From contig PUDQ02000001.1 in NCBI GenBank assembly GCA_002964805.2, positions 1,388,001 to 1,452,000 of the forward strand: a DNA stretch of 64,000 bases, read 5' to 3'. A program made the position numbers and the translations under genes. The notes below the pieces were generated by a model. That model saw only the letters and a list, made by a program, of their open reading frames with translations, was not told where the DNA came from and ran no database searches. Position 1 is the first letter of the stretch. Each line of letters starts with the position of its first letter. Shown in pieces: positions 1-12,218 of this stretch. The DNA comes from Trametes villosa. Lineage: Eukaryota > Basidiomycota > Agaricomycetes > Polyporales > Polyporaceae.

Positions 1-204
1 GCGCGGCGCAGGACGATGTACAATGCGGCTGCGGCGCATGCGATGGCGACGGAGATGAGAGCAGGTGATGGGGGCGTTAAATAGAACCAAGAACGAGCGT
101 GATATGCGACAGGCGACCCAGGATATACAGCAGCGAGACCATGAGGACGGACGGATGCGGGGACGGCAGCAAGGAATGAGAGCGGAAGACGGGCACCACT
201 AGGG

Positions 205-3200
205 TTAGCTGTAGTCGTTCGCGATGTCTTCCGGTGACGTGAAGGACATTGGCGACAAGGGCGGATACTCGCCCTCCGCGACGGCCTCCAAGTGGGAGAA
301 GGGTGGTAATGAGCCAGGGCGTGTGAGGATCGTCGTGGATATGGGCGGCTACAACAACGCATGTTGTCAGCACGCACTTTGAACGGCAAGAGTTCATGCA
401 GACTCACCACTTTGAACATGGGGTTGATCGCCGACTTCGGTGCGACCCCAGGGCTTGATGGATAGCCCAGCCCGTTCCCTTGGCCGTGCTCGTACGGGCT
501 GAGGGGGCCCTGCGGCTGAAAGCTGGTGGGATGCTTCGGCTGCGGCGGGATGCTCAGTGATGGCCGCTCGCCCGCATTGTCGCCCGCCTGCCCGTTCTCC
601 TGATGCGCCCAAGGGATCGGCGACGACAGCGAGAGCATGTGCAACGGCGCGACCGCAGGCGAGCCCCCGTCCGAGATCGACGACGAGTCGACCGAGGCGC
701 GCAGGTGGAAGTCGTTCGCGAACTGCTGCTCCATCGCCAGCGACGTCGACGAGCGCGCGTGCGGCGAGAACTCGTCCGAGAGCGTCGTCCCGAGCGACGA
801 CATCGACGTCATGCGACTAATCCCCAGCGCGCTCGGTCGATGTCGGAGACGCGCAGGACCAGGGTCGCTGTCCACCGTCGCGAAGGAGATAACAGAGACT
901 CCGCTGGGGAGGTCCGTTGACGACATCGAATGGTCATCGTCGTAGTCTCGCCGTCGCGCCTTCGCCACGCGCTCGTCTCGCCGCCAGTCCCCGCGTGGGT
1001 GCGTGTCGACAGGACTTGCGAAGCTCCCGCCTGCGGCGCTGAAGGAGGAGACGCCGTGGCTCTGCGTCTGCCGTATGGGGCCAGCAGCGGCGGGCTGCTT
1101 GCCCGCCGAGAGCGCCTGCTGGGTGTATGCCTGGCTCGGTCCGTGCAACAGTGCCACCGCATGTGTGCTGCGCCACTCGAAGTCGCCAGACGAGTCGCGG
1201 ATGCGCTTGCTCTTCTCCATGACCGCCCGTGCTTGCTCCTTCTGCATTTTCTCCGCGAGCAACCGCCGCTGCTTCTCCGCGTCCCGCTGCATGCGCGCCG
1301 CCTCCTTCTTCCGCTGCTTGGGGTCCAGAATGATGCGTGGTACATCCTGCATCGGGGAGAGTTCCGAGAGCGACCGGCTGTCCGTACTCGACGACTGCGT
1401 GCGCTTGAGTGAAGGCGTTGAGCTGGCCGAGCCGACTGGGATCTCCTGAACCGGCGGCAGTGCTTGGCCCTTGTCGCCGTGACCAAACATAGTCCCGAGT
1501 CCCCACTTGCTGGTCTTCTTCCCGAAGCTGAACTTGCTCGGCTTGGTGGGGACCTGCTCGCGCGAAACCTCCTGGATATGCCCGTTCGCGCCGGGGTCGT
1601 CGACCTGTGGGCGCGCGGGATGTTCCCGTACCATGGGCGAGGTCTGGATATCCATAGGGTGCGGAAATCCCTCCGGAGGGATCTCGACCTGTGGTGAGAT
1701 GTCCATGCCGTCCCAAGGCCCTTGAGAATCCGAAGCGTATGATGGCCACCCGTTCGAGTACTCGGACGGTGCTTGAGACAGCGAAGGTGAGACACCGTTC
1801 GGTACACGAACGGTGTGCGCCGCATCCTGGGGAAATGGAGGTGCGCCTCGGGCGTCGGACGGGGCCCGACTTCGGCTCTCGTAGAAGGACGAGCGATGTG
1901 ACGACGACGCGTCCGGAATCTGCACAGTCGCCATCGGGGGCTGGGGCTCGAACTCCGGCCTTCCTGGAAGCGAGTTGTGTGAGTGCGATGGCGGTACGCT
2001 GCGAGGAGTGACGGATGGCAGCGATCGCGCTGGCGAGGCGCCGTTCCGTTGTGACGACCGCGCATACACCCCGTTCCCGTTGACGGCGAGCTGAGACCCG
2101 GGAGGGCCGGGCGGGTTGTTGAGGGGGGTGGTCTCCAGGAGGTACGGGTGCTCGACGCATTGCTTGCTGGTGAGGCGCAGGTCGGGGTCGTATTTCAGGA
2201 GATCGGCGATGCACTCGACCAACTTGATCGGTATTGAGCGATCGAAGAGGGCGTAGAAGTCTCTTGGTGGGATCTGGGTAGGGAATATGAGGCAGCGCGA
2301 CTGGGAAGGCTGGCTATATGCGCACCTCCGGAAACTGAAACCCCACTGCGCGTGCCATCTTAACGCCCTTGGGCCACTTCCCGCCCCCGACGGGCTTCCC
2401 TCGGTCGTCGAACCCGTAGTCCCTGCATGGATCGCCCAGAAGTTCGCATATTCGGGCGACTTGATCGACTTCGCCTTGGCCGGGGAACAGCGGCCTGAGG
2501 TTGACGAGCTCCGCCATGATCGTCCCAAGCGCCCACATGTCAACGGGATTTGAGTAATGTTTGCTCTTGAGGAGGACCTCCGGTGCGCGGTACCATCGCG
2601 TCGACACATACTCGGTGTACGGAGGCTCGCTCTTCGTCTCGCGCGCCAATCCGAAGTCGGCCAGCTTGACGATGACCACTACGTCACTCTCCGGCGGGGA
2701 ATCCGGGGTAGCGAATGGCGAGACCGGGCGGTAGTCGTGCAGACCTGTAGTCGTAACGAGGAGGTTCTCCGGCTTCATGTCGCGATGAAAGTAGCCCGAT
2801 TCGTGTATGTGGTGAAGTCCGGAGACGACCTGCCGAAAGATGGAAGAGACGAGACCACCCGCTAAAGGTTTACCTTTGCGGGTCTTGATGAGCTGATATA
2901 GGTTGCCCTCCATCGACTCGAAGACGAAGTACAGCTCCTTGGTGTCTGGCAGGAGAAAGAAGTCGTAGAGTGGGATGATGTTGGGGTGGTACGGGATTGC
3001 CCGTAATGACTTTGCGACGATCCTCAACGAGGATTGCGAGCTCAGGAATGGAGGGGACGTACCTCTAGCTCCTTGAGCTTCTTACACTCGTCCCAGCCGC
3101 CCTCCCAGGTCTTTTTCATCCTCTTGACGGCGACCAGTCTCTTGCCCGCATATTCGGGCCTCGCCCCAGGACCGCATTGCATGGCGGACATGGGTGTATT

Positions 3201-3604
3201 GGGCGGTAGCGTCCCATGCCAATCGCACAACCATACCGTGCCAAAAGATCCATCTCCGACCACCTTGAGCGGCGTGTACGATCGTGTGGAAGCTGGGACG
3301 CGGGATAATGGCCGTTAATCGGATATACACGTACCGGGAGGGGGCCGACGCGCGGGAGCGGACACTCACTGGTGTTGGAATCGCCAACGACGAGTTCGTT
3401 GTTCTGCACCGTGACGGACGGGACGGCTTGAACGGTGATGCGCTCCTTGGGCGCCTGGTTGTGCGCGCGATGGTTCGACGGCGGCGCATGCTGTGGTGGG
3501 TGGGGAGGGTGGGGTGGGTGTGCGTGGCCGTTGGGCATGTGGTTCGGGTATGGGTTGTGGAGGGAGACGGGATTATGACCTTGGTGGACATGGTTTGTGT
3601 ACAT
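205..3604 (-). CDS. Ime2/Crk1-type (RCK/MAK family) CMGC protein kinase
   Basis: Five exons on the minus strand (3604-3370, 3292-3063, 3009-2326, 2273-408, 348-205) join in frame to about 1052 residues. The kinase domain follows a His/Pro-rich N-terminus. Visible motifs are the Gly loop VVGDGSFGTV, catalytic HRDMKPENLL, DFGLA, and an activation segment with a T-E-Y dual phosphorylation site (TEYVSTRWYRAPE). The TEY plus the STRWYRAPE context places it in the RCK/MAK group with Ime2 and Ustilago Crk1, which control meiosis, morphogenesis and cell-cycle responses. After the kinase domain comes a long disordered Ser/Pro-rich tail with a Lys/Arg/Glu-rich stretch (around KQRKKEAARMQRDAEKQRR), ending IANDYS. 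The last exon was found by splicing out 349-407. The promoter side (3605 onward) is CT-rich on the coding strand. The symbol is left blank because the exact ortholog group was not tested. Confidence 0.9.
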
Positions 3605-5208
3605 GATATGGGTGTAGCTCGCATCGCCCGAGGTGAGGGATTAGAAGAAGCGCAGAGGAGGGACAGCGCGCATGGGAGGAGGGAATAAAGATAGGGAGGA
3701 AAGGGCGGGGCGTGGGCGACGGGGCGGGCGGTCGTGCGGGGAGGGTGGCGGGCGGGGGGAGGAGGGAGAGACGGAAGAGAGAACGGAGGGGAAGAGGACG
3801 GCAGGGAGCGCACTGAATCGCTGAGACTCGCACTAGCGCCCGGCGCTCTCAGTCTCTCGCGCGGAAGACGAGAAACAGAAACAAGCCATCCAGCCGATCA
3901 CCATCCTCCTCTTTTTCTTTTCCCTTTATTTTCGCCCCCCAATCGGTCCCGAAATGCGCCCGCGCGCCGTCTGCTCCTGCTGCCCGCGCCGACCCCCGTG
4001 CGACTCCGCCCGCCCTCTCCCTCCCTCTCCCAGCAACGGCTCAGCCGCTCCCCCCGCCCGTCGCCCACGCGGGCGGTGCTGCGTATCCACCCCCCAGATC
4101 TCGCGAGTCACCGACATCGCCCTCCTCGACTCTGCAATCAATCCCGATCGCTTAGGATATTACTGTTCGCCTCGGTTATCACCTCCTCTTGTCAATCGGC
4201 CGCCTATACCTCTCCTTTGCACGCAGCGGCAATGCATATGCGCTTTCCTTGTGGCGCACGCGCCGGATCTACCCATAGGCCTGCAGCCTCAGCCTGCAGG
4301 CTATGCTACGACGCGTCCGCCCGGGCGGTATCGATCTGCACCCGCTCCTTAGGCTGCCCCGCGCGCGGCGATGGGTGGTCCAGACTGGGGAGCAGCTAGC
4401 GGCGGCCATGCCGAGGCAGCACCTCGGGGTGCCACGGCAGGAAGCAGCAGATGCAACGGCCTCCCCGCTAACGCCACAGAGGCCATTCACTCCGTGAGTC
4501 TGATGGGCTGATTGGGTAGGTCGTTGATGGGACGAGAAGCGCGGTGCGCGTGGACAAGAACGCCTCCCTCCCGTTCTGTGCGTTCTCCTGCGGCCATCCC
4601 TCTTCCTGACGTGTGCTCCAGCGCCGGCCCACTTCGCTTCAGCCACCTCGTCACCGCCCCCACTCCCACTACCGTCCGCCCGCCCCGCCCCGCGCGAGGA
4701 ATGCAGGCGCCCCTCCGTTCCGCGCCCCCGCCCACCCCACTCGCCGATCCCGAAACAAACGGGCGCGAGGACCGGTAACGTCGACCACTCCATCCTCCCC
4801 AGCTGTCAGAACACGGACTAGAATGCGCCGCGATCAGCGGGTGATGACCCGCTGCGGCAGCTGCTTCTCTCTCTTCCCAGCCCAGCGGCTTGCCCACGGC
4901 CCCCCGGCCGGTCTGCAGAACAATGATCGCGTGTGCATGACACATCCCCCGCCCCGAGAATGCTTGACGTCCATGCATGCTCGACGCTGTCAGGATCAGC
5001 CCACGAGGCAGATCGCGATGTATAATAGTCAATTCACCTCGCCCACTCGTCCCGCGACGTTGACGTCTGTTGTCCACTAACGTCGCATTAGCTTCGGGTA
5101 CATTGTACAAATCCTTCTCATCTATATCCCGTCAACCAGCGCACCCTCCCGACCCGATCCTAGCCCCTGCGCCTGCACGAACATGCCTCCGCCCGCGTCC
5201 TCGGCGTG
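3605..5208. promoter_or_regulatory. Intergenic: leader/promoter of the kinase and 3' flank of PRPP synthetase
   Basis: About 1.6 kb with no gene I can support. Near 3760-3800 the kinase coding strand carries a long CT-rich tract, as is common just upstream of basidiomycete transcription starts. Long open frames here (for example 3734-4399 plus, 4487-5110 minus) are Arg/Pro/Ser-rich products of GC-rich sequence. They show no domain, and no splice pattern joins them to anything. Confidence 0.5.
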
Positions 5209-6539
5209 CTAGTACGGCACCTCATCGAACAGCTTCGACACGCTCTCCCCGTAGTGGCTGCGACGGATCACCTCCGCAAGCACGTTGCCGATGTCGATGA
5301 CTTCGATCTTTGCGCACTTGGCGACGTTCTCCGCTTGCGGCAGCGTGTTCGTCACGATGAGCTTCTCCAGCGCCGACTCCTCCACGTTCTTCAGCGCGTT
5401 GCCGCTCAGGATCCCGTGCGTGACCATGGCGTACACCTTCGAAGCTCCAGCTTCGGACAGGTGCTGTGCGGCGAGACACAGCGTCCCACAGGTGTCCGCC
5501 ATGTCGTCAACAAGCACCGCAATCTTGTCCTTGACGTGACCGACGAGCACCATCCGCGACACCTCGTTGGCCTTCTTCCGCTCCTTGTGGAACAGCGCGA
5601 AGTCCACGCCTAACCGGTCGGCCATGGAAGTTGCCCTGCATGCGAGTACCCCACCTGTGAGTCTTCCGCATTCGACCATGTATGTGGACACAACCGACCG
5701 TTTTGCGCCGCCGGCATCAGGCGATACGATGACAATGTCAGACAGGTCGAAGTTAGTACGGATGTACTGGATAGAAGAGGGTTCCGCATAGAGCTGGCGA
5801 CGGAGGCACGTGTGAACGCCAATAGGACACGGAAGACGATGCATCACTTACGCTGGACGTCGTGGGAGTTGGTGAGCGTTCGGTCAAGTCTCATGAGCGA
5901 TGAAACACCCACTTGTCTACAGGTACGTCAAAGAATCCCTGTATCTGCGAGGCGTGCAGGTCCATCGTCTACGGGCGCGCCGCCGGGGCGCCAGTCAGCA
6001 CGCACGGCGCGGGAGGGCGGTGGCGCGGGGGCACTCACGATGACATGGTCGCAGCCCGACTTTTGGAGCATGTTCGCGACGAGCTTCGCGGTGATCGGGG
6101 CGCGGCTCTTGTCCTTCTTGTCCTGGCGGGCGTACGGGAAGAGCGGGAGGATGGCGGTGATGCGCTTCGCGCTCGCGATTTTGCAGGCGTGGATCATAAT
6201 GCAGACCTCCATGAGCGCCGTGTTGACCTCGCCGCACCCGGTGTTGATGATATACACGTCGTCCTCGCGCACGGACTCGATCATGCGGACCTGGGTCTCC
6301 CCAATCCCGCTTTTCGTGACATCCGCCTTGCCGAGGGACACACCGAGCCTGGAGAGGGGGATGTTCAGCCCGTGCACTGGGAACGTCGCAGGGGGTGTCT
6401 GCACCGTCTGGTGATGACCTCCGCCAGCTCGGGGTGGCTGGTCCCTGCGATGACGGCCAGTGAGCGGGGCGCAATTATCGATGCTGCTTGCTATACGGTA
6501 CACACCAGTGAAGATTTTGATGCCGTTGCCGGTGAACAT
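5209..6539 (-). CDS. PRS: Ribose-phosphate pyrophosphokinase (PRPP synthetase)
   Basis: Makes PRPP from ribose 5-phosphate and ATP in the cytosol, feeding purine, pyrimidine, His and Trp synthesis. Seven exons (6539-6506, 6444-6405, 6348-6039, 5968-5913, a single base at 5852, 5793-5699, 5635-5209) join to 320 residues, the usual family length. Seen in the product: N-terminal [16 protein letters not shown], the ATP-loop region [42 protein letters not shown], and the ribose-phosphate loop [12 protein letters not shown]. It ends FDEVPY. The VDN-LYAEPS junction is only in frame if one C at 5852 is an exon between two normal introns (5853-5912 and 5794-5851). Which of the fungal PRS paralogues it is cannot be decided from the sequence. 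Confidence 0.95.
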
Positions 6540-9439
6540 GGTGGGCTCTCGTGTGGTCTCGTCTCAGCAAAAGTCCATGAACGAATAAAGATACAGAGCG
6601 AAGAAAGCTGGAGAAGAGGAGAGAGCGCGAGTCTATAGGTGAGGAGTATTTTATCGGAGGAAAGAGCGAGATGGGCTCCCGCCGCGCCCAGCTGAAATGA
6701 CCTCAGCCGGGACGCGCCTTCCGCTTGCGGCCGTTTTCCGCAACCCGCAGCTTACCTAAGCTCTTGGCGCACGTGATAGTGGGGATGCTATGCGCCTGCG
6801 CCCGGTTTGGCAAGTCTTTCAGTTCCCATCCTGCACGAGCGCGCCGCCCTCGGAAGAACTCGAACCGCAGAACCTGGACTGGTTCCATCTCTTCGACGTC
6901 GAACCCGCCACAGAATCTCGTCGAAACCGCCGTGCCGCGCTGGCGGACTGCTCCTGCCGATGGGAACCAGATTGCATCTGTTCAGACTCTCCCCACCCGC
7001 TTTCCCGGCGTCGCATCCCTCCCGGGGTTGTCGCGTACTCGGTACGGAGGTCATGCGAACGGTGTGCGAATGGTATGCCGGACAGCGACCGTGTTTCAGT
7101 GGCTGACCGCGGAACCACATATAGTAACCGTAATGGCATCTCACCCGCCGTCCGACGGCGCTTTGGTGACACGTAGCCTGGCATACGACAGAAGGTGGGA
7201 CATCCCAGGCTTCAGTGCTGTGGACTCATCCAGAAATGCGGCTCCGAAGCCAATTGGTATGGCGGCGAAAGGAATCTCCGGCATTCGACGTCCACAATAC
7301 ATCACATTGGATTGCGCGGATACTCTTGGGCGCATCTGCCAGTCCTGGCGGACTACGAGCAAACCCCTCATACACCAGCGGTTGTATGATACCGAGCAGA
7401 TGTTTTTGGGCGACGAATGGCCCAATCCACTCGTATGAGGTGCATTCTATGAAACCTTGTCCATTCTCGCTCACGTCTCCGCACAGCCTGACGGCACTCG
7501 CTCAGTCGCTCTGCCGTCGGAGCGCTCGTCTATTCTCAGTGTCGCTGCCTTTCTGGATGAACTGTGCTGGCCGACACCTCGGCGTTCCCTTAGCTTGCCA
7601 AGCTAGTCCCACATCGCCTGCACCGTCCGTTTGCTCCGGTCTCTTCCTGGTCTCCCGTCTCAGACCTCTCCGGCGACTCCGATGCTACCCACAGGCTATG
7701 TACCGATGTCGGACCCATCCAGCGTCATACAGTTTTCTGTGAGCTTCGAGTCATGGAGCGGGATCGCACGCCCGGTACGCGCCCGCCATCGAGTTCTCTA
7801 CCGGCAATCCTCCCACCTAAAGCAGCGCCCGGTATTTCGATAGGTGCGACATCATAATGCAATACAACTCAGGGCTCTCTTGTGACCTGCGCAACACGGC
7901 ACCTCAGCGTGAAGAGTGTTAACCCCCAGAACATGACATGAGTGCACTCCTGTGCACTCTCAAACCGGATACAGGCGGCCCAGTTCTGCTTCCCTTCTAT
8001 CCGGATACGATTGCCTGGAGCCACCCACGTTCGTCTGCAGATTACCGTGAGTGCTCAGGCTTAATGGTAAGAATCAAGCGATGCTGTGAACTAGAACGGC
8101 TACATTCCAGTTCGACAATGGCCTCTCTCCCGCGGGCGCTGTTAGCGCAGTAGACCGGTGGGCTCTGGGCGGCCGCCGCAGTGTTAGACGCAGTAGGTGA
8201 GCGAAGTATGTTCCCTTCTCTTCTCAATCCGGACAAGTTGCTCATAGCAATTGCACACGTATAGAAACCGACCTCCCTCACTTCGCGATCATCACGCCCG
8301 TCGGAACGCATCTAGTCACCAGCGCGCGCGCCAGAACCCGCAAGGCGCTCTTCCTGCTGTACAACGGCGCAGGCAGAACCACTGTCAATCACTAAACAGA
8401 ACCCTCTATATGCCGTATGCACATCACGCCCGCACTGCTGGCGATGGAGAGGGTATCCGGTGCTCTGCTTCCTGCAGAAATGCCTCACCAAACGAGGTTC
8501 AAATTCATTAGCTCCTCCGAACCTCTCCGATGCCCACTGGATCCCGGCGCCCCAGAACGCCGCATTTACTACAACCCCATCCACAGCCGGGGAACATCTC
8601 CCGGATTTAATGTGATATGTAGGGGTACTTGCAGCTCGAACGACGGTCAACAGGCTTTAGTGCCATCGTGGGCCGTATGTTTAGGTACTGCATCTATTGT
8701 GGAGCCCCAGCGGGAGGCTGACCATAATCCGCGTTCGCAATACGAGATTGATTTTGAGCGGACAGTGTTACAGTTGCCGTGCAGTACGCCACACGCTACG
8801 ACTGAAATGTCGCGTCAGGACATCCTCATGCTCGGGGGAACACAACAGGATGCATTGCGACGGTCGACCAACATAAGCAGACATTCGAGCACTACGCTAC
8901 AAAACTACAGATGACGGGCGCGATGCGACGGGGGACGGGGGACTGGCGAACGGGGCTCGAGGCTGCTAAAACGTGAGTGTGTGGGTTATGGGGGATAAGC
9001 TGTCGAAGGACCGTGTAGTCTCGAGACGCAGAGACGTAACGGAGGCGAAGTCAAAAGGCGGAAACGAGGGCGGGGACTGTGGAAGAGGGGGACGGAAAGG
9101 GCGGCAAAGAGGGAGCGGAGGGATCGCGAGGCTTAAAGGCGTAAAAGCAGGGAAAACAAGCTGGAAGGAAAGGGGACGGGGAACGGCGAATGATGCGAGA
9201 GAACGGAAGGAGAGGGACCGCCGCGACTGCACTGTCCGAGCGTAAAGCAGGTCGATCGGGGAGATGTGGGAAGGTAGGAGGAGGCGGGGGTGAGGGTGTG
9301 AGTGTGGGGCGGGGAGAAGCGATGTGGTATGCGACATTGACAGAACAACCAATACTACGACTAACCATATCAATACACGAAAGAGCGCACTGCTCCAATA
9401 CCTTCGACATTATCTAGTACCGGTACTGTTATGACTAGT
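6540..9439. other. Gene-poor stretch, no supported gene
   Basis: About 2.9 kb between PRPP synthetase and Dcp2. Open frames (6725-7438 plus, 7215-7742 plus, 8417-8914 plus and others) show no recognisable domain, no coherent splice partners and no codon pattern like the neighbours. The last part, 8950-9410, is purine-rich on the plus strand, so it is pyrimidine-rich on the Dcp2 coding strand, and is best read as Dcp2 3' flank. It could hold a decayed element, but I see no terminal repeats or transposase motif. Confidence 0.5.
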
Positions 9440-11853
9440 TCACGCCCGGAATGCGGGGTTCGGGGTGTTAAGTATAGATAGTAAACGAGCGTTGTTCGGG
9501 TGGGGCGCATTATGCGGGAGGGGTGCTGTTGGCGTTGAAGATTGAGTACACACACCTAGCTCGAACGACCTCGATGCTTACCGATATTGGGCGTCATGAG
9601 AGGACGATGCGGCGGCACCATGTGGTGAGAGGGCATGGGAAGACGCCCCTGTGGGTGGGAGAACTGCATGGACGAAGAAGGCTGAGGACCAGGGCCGTGC
9701 AGCGGGAGCAGGGCGCGGAGCTGGGCCTCGTTCATGCTCTGACGCGGTACCATGGCGGAGTGGGGAGGGGGGTGATGCAGGGCCAGACTGGTACTGGGGC
9801 GGAGGGCGAACCCGTTCATGTGCTGGGGAGGGTGCGGGAACGGTGGCGGGAAAGGGCGGGCCAGCTGCGGCGGGAAGGCGGGCGCGGACGAGTAAATCAT
9901 CTCCGGGGGCACCGAGGGTGGTGGGTGGGGGTAGGCAACACCCTGCGGGACGGGTATAGGAGCGCGATGGCCCATGCGGGACGCAACTCTATCGGATTCC
10001 TGAGCCACGCTCTCTAGCATGGATATATACTTCATCTCCTTCGTGATCCCCTTGGGGCGGGACAGGTACGGCGATAGGTCCGCTGTAGAGGCAGAGCTGC
10101 GTCGCCCGTGACCAGGCGCTTTCAAGGTAGGCGAAGTTGCCGCAGCAGAGAGGGCAGGGGCACCGGGGTTTGCTTGCACCGGCGTGGGATCAGCGGACCG
10201 ACCGGAAACCGTCGGCGAGGACCTCGCATGCGAGAGCTGTTCGCGAATATAGGTGGGCGGCCGGTGAGGAGGTGCATGCACAGACCAATCCGGGCTGACG
10301 GTCGGTTCCTGGACAGACGGCTCGCTGGGAGGCGGGGCAGAGAACACAGTCGGTACGGTTTCTGCGGGAGCGGGTTTCGCTGGCTCAGGCTGACCGAGGG
10401 GGAGGGGCAAGGATCCAGCAGAGAGTGTCAGGCGGTCGAAGAGCCTAGCAAGAGCAGGATCCATAGCGCCGACATTCGTCCCGTTGACGATGGGGTTCTC
10501 TACGCTGGCGTTGTCGCCCTTATCGAACGCCGGTTGGTGTACTCGCGCGGCGCTGTATTGCGGTGATGGCGTGTGCGGCTCGCCGTTATCGGCGGAGGAA
10601 GACTGAGAGCTCAGCTCTTGTGCGTTGTTGTCCACAAGGGATGAGGGAGAATGCTCGACGCTAGCGGTAGTATCCTCTTCGCTTGACGCGTGCGCCTCTG
10701 CAGGAGCCTTAGTGATCTGCGGCCTCGGCACTTTGCGTGGGAGGGCCCGGGGCCTGCGGTCGTGAATGAACGCTTTCAAGGGGCTGCATGGGGTGTTGGG
10801 TCAATGCGAACACCTATTGACCTGCGCCACTTACCCGATGAAAGGAGAGATGAGATAAAACTTCCCAGGCGCTGTTTTATTGCGCTTCCATGTCGGGAGA
10901 TCGCTCAATTTGAACCAAGAGATCCGCTGATGTTTTTGTCTTAGCAAGTTGATTTTGGTGACAGAACAGCACACTCACGCTGATCTCCTTGCGCGTCCTA
11001 GTCTCGAAGGGGAAGTCTTCCGGTACTCCTGGCACGATGTACAGCGAGATGGACTGCTCCTTGATGGACATCTGAAGCACGTTCTCGGGGTCCAGCTGGT
11101 TTTCCAAGTCGTAACCTGTCTCCTCGAGGACCTACGGGGCATGTGAGCACGCACGGGGGCGGCTAAGGAGTGGCGCGCCTACCTCACGGATCGCACATCG
11201 ATGCTTGGGCTCCTGCTCGTTGATCTTCCCCTTCGGGAAGCCCCATCCTGCAGAGGATTTCCAGCCCTTGACGAGGACGCACTGCGGTAAGGAAGCACAC
11301 GTTACGTAAGCTATGAGGGGATGTACCGCAGGGGCAGAGGCTCACCTTGTCCCAGGTGTCGTTGAGCATGATCGCGCCGCATACTGGTACGCGGGTCTTG
11401 TACTGCATGAAGGAAGCAAATGTCCGCTCGTGGTCCTCCGCCTTGTCTGCTAGGATTGGACATGCGCGGAACAGTGCTTCTGAGAACGTCTTCAGCGTGT
11501 ACGAGGGAAACTTCGCCGGGTTTTGCTCCCGGATGAAGTCCTCATAGTACCAGTGGCTGGGTTGGAGGGTCAACGAGAGGCACGCATACCTGCGGAAGAC
11601 GACTCACGCTTGCTCCACCTGAAAACAAACTCTCTCAACCGACGCGAGCTCTTCTTGTGGCAAATTGAGGATAAAACGACTGCCCGTGGATGAGCATATT
11701 GTACAATCAAGATGGGTTGACAACACACCTGGAGAGATCTTCGAAGACCTCCGCCCGGGTGAAGTTGGAGTAGGATAGAGGCGCGGATTCTTGCGATGAT
11801 GACGCTGCGGAGGCGGCGAGTAGTTCTGGTGATGAGGAAGATGATGAGGCCAT
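9440..11853 (-). CDS. DCP2: mRNA decapping enzyme subunit Dcp2
   Basis: Nudix hydrolase that removes the 5' cap in cytoplasmic mRNA decay. Eight exons (11853-11729, 11679-11608, 11556-11346, 11281-11183, 11131-10979, 10926-10835, 10783-9582, 9525-9440) give about 679 residues. The N-terminal regulatory domain includes QAHWYYEDFIREQNP. The Nudix box is complete, GKINEQ...REVLEETGYD, with the REVLEE glutamates present. Next comes the Box B region (WFKLSDLPTWKRN) and a long Pro/Ser-rich disordered tail. The last exon, reached by a GT-AG intron at 9526-9581, supplies NNARLLSILN, which looks like the helical Leu-rich motif that binds Edc3 in fungal Dcp2 tails (inference). The start gives a Ser-rich N-terminus (MASSSSSS). 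The gene is divergent from the TPR-MYND gene across 365 bp. Confidence 0.95.
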
Positions 11854-12218
11854 GTTGGATGGCAAAGTGGGGGGAAGGAGGGGAGGCGAGCGATATATAG
11901 GAAGGAACGGGTCTAAGCGGCGAGTAGCGGGTGGGTGTCTGTCTGTGTGGTTGTGGAGGCTGGAGGAGGGAACGCTCGTCCAGCCAGCCCCGTTGGCCCG
12001 CTTGGCCCAGCCACAACCCAAATACACGCAAATATTCCCGCTCCCAGCCCTTGTGCGCCTAAGCGCCTCGGCCACTCCTGTGACCTTCTCGTGCACTGTC
12101 TCGGAAGCCTCTGAGTCTCTTCGCGTTCCGACCGGCTCACTGCCCCCGCACTCTGCCTTTAGAGCACAAGTACTGCCCTACCAGCACGCTATCTGCTCCA
12201 GCAGCACTCGCAGTCGCC
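11854..12218. promoter_or_regulatory. Shared divergent promoter between DCP2 and the TPR-MYND gene
   Basis: A 365-bp gap separates two start codons that point away from each other, so both promoters must lie here or overlap it. CT-rich tracts lead into each start. I see no convincing TATA box. Confidence 0.55.

Noticed and set aside
809..2214. Two long minus-strand frames (418 and 426 codons) across the kinase tail
   Set aside because: They are out-of-frame shadows. The real frame is the third one, which continues the kinase (VECIADLLKYDPDLRLTSKQ) and ends at 408 in a proper splice donor.
3734..5110. Long Arg/Pro-rich frames on both strands upstream of the kinase
   Set aside because: GC-rich, CT-rich sequence keeps frames open by chance. 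No domains, no splice logic, and strands overlap.
8430..8510. tRNA-like B-box (ggttcaaattc) with an upstream A-box-like tggcgatgga
   Set aside because: No matching acceptor stem or anticodon arm could be folded around it.
9556..9582. Stop of Dcp2 at 9556
   Set aside because: A canonical intron covers it, and the next exon supplies the conserved Leu-rich tail.
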